Shown piece by piece: positions 36,682-45,730 of a stretch of 64,000 bases of DNA (its first letter is position 1; every line of letters starts with the position of its first letter). This stretch comes from Candidatus Rifleibacteriota bacterium. GTDB taxonomy: Bacteria > Muiribacteriota > Ozemobacteria > Ozemobacterales > Ozemobacteraceae. The stretch covers positions 1-64,000 of the forward strand of contig JADFXM010000022.1 in the NCBI GenBank assembly GCA_015233565.1. The letters run 5' to 3'. The notes beneath the pieces were generated by a model. That model was not told where the DNA came from. It did not search any database and saw only the letters and a list, made by a program, of their open reading frames with translations. The position numbers and the translations under genes are program-made.

Positions 36682-37064
36682 TCGCGCATTTGCCATGGGT
36701 TAATCAATGAAATGCACACTTTGTCAGGTAAATACCTGACAAAAATTAGGCATTTTCCCGACATATTTTTTCCCCGTTTTGATTTAGTATTTCATTATGG
36801 ATCTTTTTATGCTGTCAAAATCGGCGAAACCATTAGTTTGCAACGGACTTGTCCAACTACCGGATAAGATCGTGGCTTCGCTACGCACGATCTATCCATA
36901 CTCTTGTCGGTTCGATCACAATTGAATCCCCTAGGAATCAAGGAAAGTATAGAACGCATGTGACAAAGACCATTGTTAATCGAATCCCGAAATTTGCTCT
37001 CGATTACTTCGACTACGTTTCAAAATGCAACTTAGAAAAAAATAAAGGTTAGTGAGGAATTCTT
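36682..37064. other. Non-coding gap with a palindrome and a hairpin
   Basis: Bases 36723-36740 form a near-perfect palindrome (GTCAGGTA AA TACCTGAC); a related motif is at 39794-39834. Bases 36862-36897 fold as GGATA-GATCGTG, an 11-base loop and CACGATC-TATCC, a strong stem with one bulge. I cannot assign either to a gene; a small RNA or an end-of-repeat structure is possible. GAGGA before 37065 is the next gene's ribosome binding site. Confidence 0.45.
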
Positions 37065-38045
37065 ATGGGTAATGAAACCACAATTTTAATTTTGGCAAGA
37101 GAAACTTTTTTTGCAGGAAACCTCGAAAAAGCTTTTTCTTTATTAGATTCAACCCGACATTCACGCTCTTTGAACCCCGAAGAACTCTGCCTTTATGCAA
37201 GAATTTTGGCTAAATATAAAAGCAAAGATTCCGCGAGAAATGCAATCTTTGAAGCAATTTTATCTTCTCCCAATGAACCATTACTCTGGAAAGGACTCGT
37301 CGAACTCCTCATCGAATTGGGACTTCCAATTGAAGCCTTGGAATATGGAAGAAGGGCCTTCGAAATCTTTCAGAGCATTGAAATTGGGGTTATGTTCAGC
37401 AACACATTAATCTTAAATGGTAAAACACATGAAGCTTACAGCGTTTTAAAAGAACTTCGACGCAAACATCCTGGGAGTAGTCTAATTAAAGACAAGCTGG
37501 AAGAAATACTCCAGCGCTTAACAGTTAAAGAAACTAGCAATTATGAAGAAAGCGCCTCCGGAAAAACACAACCAAGTCTTGTTTTTAAAAGTTTGGAGAC
37601 AAGCCATTTTGAGGAAAGAACCCGTGAGCCAGAGAAGTTTGCGACTAATGAAGAAATTGAGGTTTCTTCTTCAAAAGTTCTTTCAGAGTCAATTGAAACC
37701 CTACTTTCCAGTTGCCCTGTTCTCTGGGAAATTGTCGGAAAAATCCAGGAAGACGGAATAACCGAAAAAAACGAGTTAAATATATTAATTAACGTTTTCG
37801 GAAAGCTGAAAGAAGAAGGCGCAGCTTTCCTCCATCAAATTCTTGCCCCTACCTACGGATATGATCCAGAAACCGTTGATCGTGCAATTAAATTGATTTC
37901 CCGAAGTCCCATGAGCTGCAAAGACATCAGAAAAAATGTCCCTTGGCTAGCCTCCTCCGAAAATTGCTACTGCAATTTTGCCATTCCACCTAAATCCTAC
38001 TCTTCTCCATTGTTACACGCCGGAATAATTCCCTCAACAGATTGA
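37065..38045 (+). CDS. TPR-type protein with C-terminal Cys motif, function unknown
   Basis: A protein of 326 residues that I do not recognise. Residues 1-160 are helical pairs of TPR character (ARETFFAGNLEKAFSLLD, LYARILAKYKSKDSARNAIF, GKTHEAYSVLKELRRKHPG). A Ser/Glu-rich linker (about 160-215) follows. The C-terminal part (about 225-326) has a helical region and ends with SCKDIRKNVPWL, then CYCNF and a Pro-rich tail, giving three closely spaced Cys that could bind a metal. No signal peptide. GAGGA precedes the ATG. It stands alone between repeats. Confidence 0.75.
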   Translation: MGNETTILILARETFFAGNLEKAFSLLDSTRHSRSLNPEELCLYARILAKYKSKDSARNAIFEAILSSPNEPLLWKGLVELLIELGLPIEALEYGRRAFEIFQSIEIGVMFSNTLILNGKTHEAYSVLKELRRKHPGSSLIKDKLEEILQRLTVKETSNYEESASGKTQPSLVFKSLETSHFEERTREPEKFATNEEIEVSSSKVLSESIETLLSSCPVLWEIVGKIQEDGITEKNELNILINVFGKLKEEGAAFLHQILAPTYGYDPETVDRAIKLISRSPMSCKDIRKNVPWLASSENCYCNFAIPPKSYSSPLLHAGIIPSTD

Positions 38046-38112
38046 TGCAGACATATTCTTCCAATCAAAAATAGAATTTTTCTATCGACAGCATTGATCA
38101 TTTTTCGACCCA

Positions 38113-38246
38113 ACGAGACTGTCGGAAAAGTCCGGTACATTGGATTCGGTACAAAATGGCATTGATTCGATGTGCGAAAGCGGAGCGAAAAAACGGGTTG
38201 GTACCTGAAATTATCCAATTTTAGGGGTTTTCCGAGAGTCTGAACG
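38113..38246 (-). repeat. Repeat family A, single unit
   Basis: A diverged unit: ACGAGACTGTCGGAAAAG at one edge, GGTACA motifs inside and GGTTTTCCGAGAGTCT at the other edge. It lies between the TPR gene and the ArsR-type regulator's promoter. Confidence 0.8.
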
Positions 38247-38286
38247 CTGTTGCGAGCAGAGTTGCTGCTAATTTTGCACTTTTGTT

Positions 38287-38339
38287 TTGACATCTATCTA
38301 AACATATGCTATTTTTATTTCGATGAATTTCGAAATAAA
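38287..38339 (+). promoter_or_regulatory. Promoter with overlapping ArsR-type palindromic operator
   Basis: Consensus -35 TTGACA (38287-38292), a 17-base spacer and TATTTT (38310-38315). TTTATTTCGA (38314-38323) and TCGAAATAAA (38330-38339) form a perfect 10-bp inverted repeat over the expected transcription start, just before the ribosome binding site AAAGGAG. This is the placement expected for autorepression by the ArsR-family protein encoded next. Confidence 0.75.
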
Positions 38340-38350
38340 AGGAGCCTTAT

Positions 38351-39307
38351 ATGGAAATCTCCCAAGTCAAAACGATTATGGAAGCAATGGCGGACAATTC
38401 ACGTCTTTTGATATTGCAGGCTTTAATTAAAAAGCCGCTATGTGTTGAAGAGTTAGCCGGATGTCTAGGTTTGTCTTCATCCACTGTCTCATTTCATCTG
38501 AAAAAGCTAAAATCCGCGAGACTTGTGGAAAAAGAGAAAGAACAATACTACACCATTTTTCGGGTAGAGAAAGAAATCCTGAAGCTTCCTCTGATAAAGT
38601 TTCTCGAATTCGAAAATCCGGCGAAAGACGCTCAGCAGGAACGTGAGGTGAAAATTCGGCAGCAGGTTTTGAAGTCGTTTTTCGTTGATGGTTCACTCTT
38701 ACGCATTCCGGTTCAACACAAGAAACTGCAAATTATTCTTGAAGAATTGGCGACTAAATTCCGCTATGGAATTCAGTATTCAGAAACGGAAGTAAACGAG
38801 ATTCTCACCAAGTTTAACGAAGATTATTGTACTTTGCGAAGGATGTTGGTTGGTGAAGGTTTTATGGGAAGAGCACGAGGAACATATTGGCTGATAGCCC
38901 CAAATGAAACAATCGATCAAAAGCCTATGGCAAAACTTCCCCAAAAAGGAGAAAAAAAGATGGATGAACGCCAGGAATTGAAGCGTGCTTATAAGGAATC
39001 GAATATTCCGGCAGGTGTTATTCAGATAAAAAATTTAAGAAATGGAAAGATATTTCTGAAAGGAAGTAAAAATCTTTCCAGCGCCTTGAACAGCGCTCGG
39101 TTCCAACTTGATTTCGGAAGCCATCCGAGCAAAGACTTGCAACAAGACTGGAAAAATTTTGGCCCGGACGCTTTTGAATTCACGATTTTGGAAACCATCA
39201 CTCCACCTGAAGATGGAAGCAAAATTTCTCAGGACGATGTAAAAAAACTCGAAAAGCATTTGGTACAAAAGCTCGAATCTTGCGGTACAAAGGGTTATAA
39301 CGAGTAA
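38351..39307 (+). CDS. ArsR-family regulator fused to DUF2087 and a GIY-YIG-like domain
   Basis: A protein of 318 residues in three parts. Residues 1-80 form an ArsR winged helix (EAMADNSRLLILQALIKKP, LGLSSSTVSFHLKKLKSARL). Residues about 100-175 are DUF2087 (ELATKFRYGIQYSETEVNEI, TLRRMLVGEGFMGRARGTYW). Residues 204-318 resemble the short GIY-YIG family (MDERQELKRAYKES, GVIQIKNLRNGKIFLKGSKN, LQQDWKNFGPDAFEFTILE), but the GIY and YIG signatures read GVI and FLK, so nuclease activity is doubtful. In other bacteria the last part is usually a separate protein. A strong internal ribosome binding site sits exactly at the domain junction. It is likely self-regulated through the upstream palindrome. 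Confidence 0.85.
   Translation: MEISQVKTIMEAMADNSRLLILQALIKKPLCVEELAGCLGLSSSTVSFHLKKLKSARLVEKEKEQYYTIFRVEKEILKLPLIKFLEFENPAKDAQQEREVKIRQQVLKSFFVDGSLLRIPVQHKKLQIILEELATKFRYGIQYSETEVNEILTKFNEDYCTLRRMLVGEGFMGRARGTYWLIAPNETIDQKPMAKLPQKGEKKMDERQELKRAYKESNIPAGVIQIKNLRNGKIFLKGSKNLSSALNSARFQLDFGSHPSKDLQQDWKNFGPDAFEFTILETITPPEDGSKISQDDVKKLEKHLVQKLESCGTKGYNE
38946..38962 (+). promoter_or_regulatory. Internal ribosome binding site and ATG at the GIY-YIG junction
   Basis: AAGGAG (38946-38951) lies eight bases before an in-frame ATG (38960) that would start MDERQELK, the natural N terminus of stand-alone GIY-YIG-type proteins. A 115-residue product may therefore be made in addition to the full fusion. 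Confidence 0.6.
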
Positions 39308-39681
39308 AAGTTGTTTTTTCAATTTTTGATAGATATTATTTAGTTTAACGGGTCTTCCAGAAAATAATAAAAAAAACAACGCAAAACCAGCTTCTCCGCA
39401 ATGGTTGAGAAGAATCAAAAAAAAGAGAAGCCTGCCTACAAAAGATCCTGTAAAGATTTTGAACCAACGCAAAGTTTCAATCACTTTTTAATTTTTTTGA
39501 GAACACTTGTCAATACGGGAAAGAAACTATTTTTAATGCCTAAAAATCCTACTTTTTTTTGCTGTCTTTTGGTTTATCTATCGGCTTTTAATGGGTAAAT
39601 TGCCTTGGAAGATCCGGTTTAAATGATTTCTTTAAATTAAGGCTTCACGGGCTAAGTAACTGATTAATTTTTAATAAAAGA

Positions 39682-39708
39682 ACGCCGGGTTGGGACACAA
39701 CCCGGCGT
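39682..39708. terminator. GC-rich hairpin, terminator-like
   Basis: The perfect 11-bp stem ACGCCGGGTTG / CAACCCGGCGT has a 5-base loop and is followed by ATTTAT and preceded by TTAATAAAAG. It can act on either strand. Confidence 0.7.
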
Positions 39709-39793
39709 ATTTATGTATTACTAATTATACGAAACGCACTGAACGAATTGGGACCATGACTACTTAGCATTCCGATCTTGAATTGTAATTTTT

Positions 39794-39834
39794 GTCAGGC
39801 AAAGACATTACAAAATTTCAGGTATTTGCCTGAC
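39794..39834 (+). terminator. Hairpin GTCAGGCAAA / TTTGCCTGAC with T tract
   Basis: A perfect 10-bp stem with a 21-base loop, followed by ATTTTTTTTT on the plus strand. The stem resembles the palindrome at 36723-36740. Confidence 0.65.
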
Positions 39835-39956
39835 ATTTTTTTTTCTAGATAACAGTTATGTTTAAATTTAAGAATGGTTTGACGTTCTTAAGTTCAGTGT
39901 AGCTAGAAACAATAGTTTATCGATTTTTACTTCAAAGGAAAACCTTATCAAAACTA

Positions 39957-40607
39957 TTAAACCTTGCTCAATTCAATGGCGAATTGCAGCAATTCGCGAT
40001 TGGTTTCCAGGTGCAGCTTTTCCTTTAACCGTCCCAAATAGGTTTCAACGGTCTTTCGGCTGATGTTTAACGATTCGCTGATTTTTGTCAGGGATTCGCC
40101 GCGTCCAAGATGGCCCAGAATTTCTTGCTCGCGTTTGGAAAGAGCAGTTAGGGCTGGTTTCCATTTCCACGTATCCATCCAACCCTGCAAATCCTGGTTG
40201 ACTGTAGGGGAAATGAAAAGTCCTCCGGACAACACTTCTTTGATTGCCTGGCAAAGAACCTCCGCAGAATCACTTTTGCCTACAAATCCGTGGGCTCCTG
40301 CAGCAAGAGAACGCTCTACATGCACTATTTGGTCATGCATAGAATAAACAAGGATTTTCAAAGAAGGTATTTTGGCTCTCCAGGATGGAATAAACTGGGC
40401 GGCGTCTTCCCCTCTAAATGTCAGATCAACCAGCAGCATTTCGGCTGGAACCGAATTGAGAAGAGGGAGCAATTCCGTTGGGGAAGCGGCTTCCCCAACA
40501 ATCAAAAATCCGTGGTTTTCCAACAAAAGGCGGGTTCCAGCCCGCAACATTGGATGATCGTCGCAAATTATCAAGCGAGGTGAATCAGGAACAGAATCCA
40601 TAGTCAT
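39957..40607 (-). CDS. NarL/LuxR-family response regulator (orphan)
   Basis: A protein of 216 residues. The receiver (about 8-125) has LIICDDHPMLRAG, the phosphoacceptor Asp in MLLVDLTFRGED and GFVGKSDSAE. The LuxR-type helix-turn-helix (about 150-212) has LSKREQEILGHLGRGESLTKI and ISRKTVETYLGRLKEKL. There is no kinase gene nearby. No clear ribosome binding site precedes the ATG; the ATG two codons later is equally possible. Confidence 0.92.
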   Translation of the reverse strand: MTMDSVPDSPRLIICDDHPMLRAGTRLLLENHGFLIVGEAASPTELLPLLNSVPAEMLLVDLTFRGEDAAQFIPSWRAKIPSLKILVYSMHDQIVHVERSLAAGAHGFVGKSDSAEVLCQAIKEVLSGGLFISPTVNQDLQGWMDTWKWKPALTALSKREQEILGHLGRGESLTKISESLNISRKTVETYLGRLKEKLHLETNRELLQFAIELSKV

Positions 40608-40850
40608 ACGAATTCAGGCTCGAACCAGACATAATGTGAAAAAGCAGGAATAAACAATATTTTTTGAAATTTCGGAAATTTCATTTTGACTCCCAAGGTT
40701 TCTTTCTTTTTTTTTATACCAAAAATTTCTTGTAAAATTAGCTAAAAAGGCACCAAAGCAGCATCTCGAAGGTGTTTCGAGAATGCGAAAAAATCTTACA
40801 GACAAAACTATCAGTCCATTGCCATAAACGACTTTAGACATTGATCACTA
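40608..40850. other. Upstream region of the NarL-type regulator
   Basis: Nothing is recognised apart from possible regulatory DNA for the minus-strand gene. Confidence 0.3.
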
Positions 40851-41246
40851 ACGAGCCTGTCGAAAAATACCCTATTTTTCGTATTTTTATGTACCGTTTC
40901 AAATTTCCCCCTCGCTTTTTAGCATCAGCAGCAAGCCACTTTGTACCGAACAATATGTACCGAGATTATTCGACAACTTCTAACGAGTCTGTCGAATAAT
41001 CCCCTAAAATCCACTTTTTTGTGTACCCGCCCAAATTTTCGGCTCGCATTCTCGCGACAAAAGCGAGCCGTTTTGTACCGGACAAAATGTACCGAAATTA
41101 TTCGACAACTTCTAACGAGTCTGTCGAATAATCCCCTAAAATTCGCTTTTTTGTGTATCCACCCAAATTTTCGCCCCGCTTTCTCGCATTAACAGCGAGC
41201 CGTTTTGTACCGAACAGAATGCACCGAGATTATTCGACAGCTTCTA
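40851..41246 (+). repeat. Repeat family A, three tandem units of exactly 132 bp
   Basis: Unit starts fall at 40851, 40983 and 41115, and the next boundary is 41247, so the period is 132 bp three times. The second and third units are very similar (CTGTCGAATAATCCCCTAAAAT...TTATTCGACA); the first is older. Because 132 is divisible by three, a 44-codon frame stays open across the array, but it has no ribosome binding site or start of its own. Confidence 0.92.
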
Positions 41247-41337
41247 ACGTCTTTTCGACTTCCCTCAACCGCCGTCAAACTGTGATTTTTGGAACTTACA
41301 AATCTTCTTCCAAAGAAAGTTGTCACTGGAGTAAAGC

Positions 41338-42876
41338 TCAATAAACCCGATCGAACCTGCTGTATCCTTGCGGAGACTCTGACAAATCAGGTTTCAATAT
41401 CCGGACGGTCTGTGCAGGAGTTTTCATTTCCAATAGTCCTGAATGGATAGAGAATTTTTCTTCAGTAAGCAAATCAATAAAGGTTGTACCATTTGGAATT
41501 TTACTTTCCCGGACCTGAAGATATTCTGTAATGTCTTTCTTAAAGGGATTAGCTACAACGATAATTATTTCGCTTATGGAATTTGTTCTCCTCAAAAATG
41601 CAAACAGATTCTGGGCGTTCATCAGTCGAAAATCGCCGTATCTGAGCGCCGGTTCAGATTTCCGTATAGATAAAAGTTTTTTATGGAAAAGGTAACATTC
41701 GTTGGAATCTGTTACAAGATCCCATTTCATGGGATTCCGCATTTCAGGATCATTTCCGCCGGTAAGGCCGACTTCTGCGCCATAATAAATACAAGGTGAT
41801 CCAGGTAAGGTCAGCTGCAAAACCCGAGCCATTTTGCTAGCCCAAAGATTAGGTAGAGCGCTTCTTAATCTGGGAGTATCATGGTTGTCCAGTACAAGCC
41901 ATGATTTCAGTATGGGATCAATTCCTGAATCCCGGATCATGGTTTCCCACATTTTTGCAGCAACGGCCGGATGAATTTTTCCTTGAACCATATGTAAAAT
42001 GATATTTCTACCATGCATGTTCATTACACCATCAACTGCCGGCGACCATTCTTCCGGATAATTCCAGATTTCCCCGATTATTTCGCAATCAGGCTTGGCG
42101 GATTTTGCTGCTTTTGTAAGTTTGGAAAGCAGAGAAAAGCCCATGTCGTATGCAACATCCAGACGCCAACCATCAATATTTTCATTGAGAAGATAAGATT
42201 GGACCACTGAATTCTTGGCTCCAAATATGTAGTCCTGTACCATTTCGTTCTCTAAGTTCAATTCAGGTAGATTTTCAACATCCGACCAGGCTATATAGCC
42301 GTAACGACTTCTTTCATCGAATTTGAAAAAGTCATGCCATTTGTTTTCACTTCTGCTGAGGGCTTCGCGAACCATTGGACTCTGTCGACCCATATGATTA
42401 AAGACCCCGTCCAGGATTACTCTCATCCCACACTGGTGCGCCCGCCTTGTAAGCTCTGAAAGATCTTCACGTGTTCCATAACCAGGATCAATTTCGTGGT
42501 AATCCCAGGTGTCATATTTGTGATTGGTATAAGACAGGAAAATAGGATTAAGATAGAGAATATCCGCTCCAAGATTTTTTATATAATTTAATTTACTCTG
42601 AACGCCTTTGAGATCCCCACCCCAGAATTCTATTTCGTGGGTCCAGACCTTGTTTTCTAAATTGTACCCCCCCGCTTTTGGGAGCTCATCCCACTTTTTA
42701 AACACTCTTGGAGGTGCATACCGGGTGCTTTTTTCACTCGGGTTTTGAGGAGGAACAAATCGGTCAACCAGCACCTGGTAAACAATAGCCCCATTCCTCC
42801 AATCTGAAGCTCTTTCCTGAAAAACCGGCTCTCTTTCAATATCTTTGGCATTCATCGATTTAGGGTCTTTGAACAT
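41338..42876 (-). CDS. GH13 alpha-amylase family enzyme, cytoplasmic
   Basis: A protein of 512 residues. GH13 conserved regions: I DGVFNHMG; II GWRLDVAYD with the nucleophile Asp; III IIGEIWNY with the acid/base Glu; IV LVLDNHDTPRL with the third Asp. The early YQVLVDRF and LYLNPIFLSYTNHKYD match cyclomaltodextrinase/neopullulanase-type enzymes. No signal peptide, so it would act on imported maltodextrins, complementing the secreted amylase at 48 kb. GGATTT precedes the ATG by about ten bases. Confidence 0.92.
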   Translation of the reverse strand: MFKDPKSMNAKDIEREPVFQERASDWRNGAIVYQVLVDRFVPPQNPSEKSTRYAPPRVFKKWDELPKAGGYNLENKVWTHEIEFWGGDLKGVQSKLNYIKNLGADILYLNPIFLSYTNHKYDTWDYHEIDPGYGTREDLSELTRRAHQCGMRVILDGVFNHMGRQSPMVREALSRSENKWHDFFKFDERSRYGYIAWSDVENLPELNLENEMVQDYIFGAKNSVVQSYLLNENIDGWRLDVAYDMGFSLLSKLTKAAKSAKPDCEIIGEIWNYPEEWSPAVDGVMNMHGRNIILHMVQGKIHPAVAAKMWETMIRDSGIDPILKSWLVLDNHDTPRLRSALPNLWASKMARVLQLTLPGSPCIYYGAEVGLTGGNDPEMRNPMKWDLVTDSNECYLFHKKLLSIRKSEPALRYGDFRLMNAQNLFAFLRRTNSISEIIIVVANPFKKDITEYLQVRESKIPNGTTFIDLLTEEKFSIHSGLLEMKTPAQTVRILKPDLSESPQGYSRFDRVY

Positions 42877-43239
42877 TTTTTTGGAAATCCTTTTTCCTTA
42901 AGATTTTTTTCAACACATGCGGGCAAAATTTTGTTGCTTTCACAAATCAATTCAGCAAAATTTTAACCCAAATTTTTTCTATTGTAAATTAAGGAGTTTA
43001 AGAATCAGTGTAATTCCTACAATTTTCAAAATGTTCGAAACTCCACTTGCCAAAAAAAAATCAAAAATGTAAAGTATGTTCCAAGAAAAATTGCAATAGT
43101 TTCGGACAGGTATGTTAATTTCTCAATGGGAGCTTCGATAACAAGTCTTTTGAGGGTTGAAGTTTATCCTACTGCCCGCAATATTAAAAAAATTATTTGA
43201 ATAAGCTGCAGATAAAATAACATTTCTAGGAGAAGAAAA
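42877..43239. other. Non-coding divergent intergenic region
   Basis: No gene or repeat is recognised; it presumably holds the promoters of the GH13 and RND genes. AGGAG before 43240 is the ribosome binding site. Confidence 0.4.
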
Positions 43240-45669
43240 ATGAGTTTAATAGAGTGTCCTGAGTGTAAGAAGAGCATTTCGGATCAAGAAATAAATTGCC
43301 CACTTTGCGGGAAAAAAGTATGGAAAGATGGACTTTCTGCTGCTTCCAAATCCCAGGGTGGGCCAATTCCTCGTCTCCTTGCAACTTATTTAGTGAAGTG
43401 GCGCAACCCACTGTTTGTTGTTATGACTCTATTGATGCTTTTTTTAGGCTGCTTCATGGGTGGAATAAAGATCGACAACAGTTTGGAATTGTGGTTCCTG
43501 GAGGATGATCCAACGTTAGCGGCTTACCGTGAGTTTAAGAAGATTTATGGAAATGATGAGATCATTGTGGCAGTAGTTGATTGCAAGAAGGAAGGAGTTT
43601 TTACACCTGAAACTCTTGATAAACTCTGGAAAGTATCAAAAGCACTCAAAGAAGACAAGAAAAACTTCCGACGAGTAGTCAGTCTGGGTGTTGCCCCGTA
43701 CATAGGCTTGAAAAATGGAAACACTCTTCTCGTTGAAGATTTAATTACTCAGACTCCAGCTACTTCTGCAGATGCTGAGGCAATTAAGAAAAGATTATAT
43801 GAGAATCCTCTTTGGAGAAAACTGATCATTGATTCGGGGGAAAAATACGCAATTTTCATGATTGAGCCTGTTGCAAGTGACGAAATGGACAAAAAACGTC
43901 CTGAACTGATCGCCGCAGCCCAGGAAAAATTGCAAGGACTGGATTACCGGTTAGCCGGAATGGGCGTTATGTACAACGAACTTAACCGTTTGAGCATGCG
44001 CGATGGCATGGTTTTTACAGGAATTTCCTATATCATCATTGTCGGATTGGTTTTCCTGCTCTTCAGATCATGGTTGTTTCTGAAAATTGAAGTAACAACT
44101 ATTTTACTTGCAGGAATTGGATACATGGGAATTTATGGGCTTTGCAGGGGAAATTTCAACATGGTAACTGTCATCCTGCCAACCCTTGTTATTATTCTGT
44201 CCATCGCAGATGTCGGTTACATCAGAAACATTTATATGTTTCGCCGCGAGCGGATAATGGCAAACCGTGAAGAAGGCTTGATCGCTATGTTTGCCGAATG
44301 TATCACGCCTTGCTTCTTTACTTCCATCGCGAACGGTTTGGGATTTTTCTCTATTGTTGTGGCTCCAATGGCTATCCTTCGAGGATTCGGCAAATATGCC
44401 GGCTTTGCCTGCTTTTTTGAATATTTTGTTGCGATGATAACAATGGCGTTCTTTTTGGGAAATCACACGCTAACAGAGACAGACACAGTCCATCGTCCTT
44501 TTGAAGATTTCATGGCTCATTGGGTTCCGAGAATCAAGGATTATTATAAATATCTTCTTGGAATTCTTGCTGTCGTCACCTTAATTGCGTTAGGTGGAAT
44601 CAGCGTCCTGGAAGTTGACACTTATTCCATGGGGTTCTTGTATCCAAGCAATCTTGTCCGCCAGGACAGTGACAAAATTGAAGAAACTTATGGATATTAT
44701 CTCCCGCTGGAAGCCAGATTAAGAGTCCTTGGACCGGATGGGAAAGCAATCCCGGATGGAATCAAAGATCCCGATTTTCTCAAACGCCTGGAAAAGTGCC
44801 ATACCGATCTGGAGAAGATCCCGCAAATCCAAAGGGCTGCCTCAATAGTCGATGTAATTTGCCGCCTGAATCAAGTATGGACAGATGATTCATCTGCTTC
44901 ATATCGCATTCCTGATACCGCTAATGCCATCAGTCAATTATTGATGACTTACGAAAGCGATTCTAAAAACGATCTGAAACATATGACTGACACTTCAGCC
45001 GGTTCCGGCAATCCGATTTATTCAGAAGCCCGTCTGACTGTGCGAGTTCCGATGGTAAGTGCCATGAAACTACGAAAGATAGAGGAGACGGTTAAAGGGG
45101 TTCTTAAAGAAAACTTCGCTTCAACCACTGTTGAGATTACTTTCGGTGGTTACGTGCCGCTTTATACCCGTCTGATTAATTTTATCACGGAAAGTCAGAT
45201 TACCAGCCTTGGAACAGCCATTCTTACAACATTTGGAATCATGGCAATACTGCTTAGACGTTTCCAGGCAATGATTCTTGGGGCAATTCCGAATGTTTTT
45301 CCAATCATTATTACCTTAGGTTTCATGGGTTTGCTTGGAATCAAGCTTGACATCGCGACAGTAACCATTGCTGGTATCGCCATGGGAATAAGTGTTGACG
45401 GGACGGTGCGTATCTTGTACTTGTATTATTTCCCTGATAATCCTACTGAAGACCCGGTTGAATCAATTTGCCAATGTTTGATCAAGGGCGGCCCAGGAAT
45501 TATAGCCACCTTCCTGATTTATGGCCTTGGATTCACAGCTCTGGTTTTGGCAAGCATTAAATCAGTTGCACTATTCGGCGGCCTTTTGGCTTTTACAATC
45601 ATAACAGGAATGATCATCAAAATGACCATCCTTCCTTCTATTTTCTTTGCATTCCGAAAATATCTCTAA
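43240..45669 (+). CDS. RND/MMPL-family exporter with N-terminal zinc ribbon
   Basis: A membrane protein of 809 residues. Residues 1-25 (ECPECKKS...NCPLCGKK) form a zinc ribbon with Cys6, Cys9, Cys20 and Cys23, which is unusual on this transporter type. Then follow TM1 (FVVMTLLMLFLGCFMGGI), a periplasmic loop, TM2-TM6 (about 265-430), a second loop and a second TM bundle (about 655-809), the twofold MMPL/RND layout. Family members export lipids or lipid-like compounds using the proton gradient and often have a LolA-like periplasmic partner. A LolA-like gene occurs at 8.85 kb. AGGAG precedes the ATG. The gene stands alone with its own terminator. Confidence 0.9.
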   Translation: MSLIECPECKKSISDQEINCPLCGKKVWKDGLSAASKSQGGPIPRLLATYLVKWRNPLFVVMTLLMLFLGCFMGGIKIDNSLELWFLEDDPTLAAYREFKKIYGNDEIIVAVVDCKKEGVFTPETLDKLWKVSKALKEDKKNFRRVVSLGVAPYIGLKNGNTLLVEDLITQTPATSADAEAIKKRLYENPLWRKLIIDSGEKYAIFMIEPVASDEMDKKRPELIAAAQEKLQGLDYRLAGMGVMYNELNRLSMRDGMVFTGISYIIIVGLVFLLFRSWLFLKIEVTTILLAGIGYMGIYGLCRGNFNMVTVILPTLVIILSIADVGYIRNIYMFRRERIMANREEGLIAMFAECITPCFFTSIANGLGFFSIVVAPMAILRGFGKYAGFACFFEYFVAMITMAFFLGNHTLTETDTVHRPFEDFMAHWVPRIKDYYKYLLGILAVVTLIALGGISVLEVDTYSMGFLYPSNLVRQDSDKIEETYGYYLPLEARLRVLGPDGKAIPDGIKDPDFLKRLEKCHTDLEKIPQIQRAASIVDVICRLNQVWTDDSSASYRIPDTANAISQLLMTYESDSKNDLKHMTDTSAGSGNPIYSEARLTVRVPMVSAMKLRKIEETVKGVLKENFASTTVEITFGGYVPLYTRLINFITESQITSLGTAILTTFGIMAILLRRFQAMILGAIPNVFPIIITLGFMGLLGIKLDIATVTIAGIAMGISVDGTVRILYLYYFPDNPTEDPVESICQCLIKGGPGIIATFLIYGLGFTALVLASIKSVALFGGLLAFTIITGMIIKMTILPSIFFAFRKYL

Positions 45670-45683
45670 GCTTCAATAATAAC

Positions 45684-45730
45684 TACGGCGGATTACCCCA
45701 TTTCCGGGGAAATCCGCCGTATTTTTTTTG
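45684..45730 (+). terminator. Rho-independent terminator of the RND gene
   Basis: The stem TACGGCGGATT / AATCCGCCGTA encloses ACCCCATTTCCGGGG, which itself folds (CCCC/GGGG), and is followed by eight T residues. Confidence 0.9.

Larger units (their letters stand above)
39308..39956. other. Non-coding gap between convergent genes
   Basis: No gene is supported. It contains two hairpins listed separately (39682-39708 and 39794-39834). Confidence 0.5.

Noticed and set aside
36862-36920. tRNA-like hairpin
   Set aside because: The strong stem is followed by GGTTCGATC, which recalls a T arm, but no acceptor stem or anticodon arm can be formed.
40851-41246. CRISPR-like array or a real gene with 44-residue repeats
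   Set aside because: The whole 132-bp unit is repeated, without unique spacers, and units also occur singly elsewhere. The open frame across the array follows from the period being divisible by three and has no ribosome binding site. The same applies to the open frames across the arrays at 35.2 and 56.5 kb.
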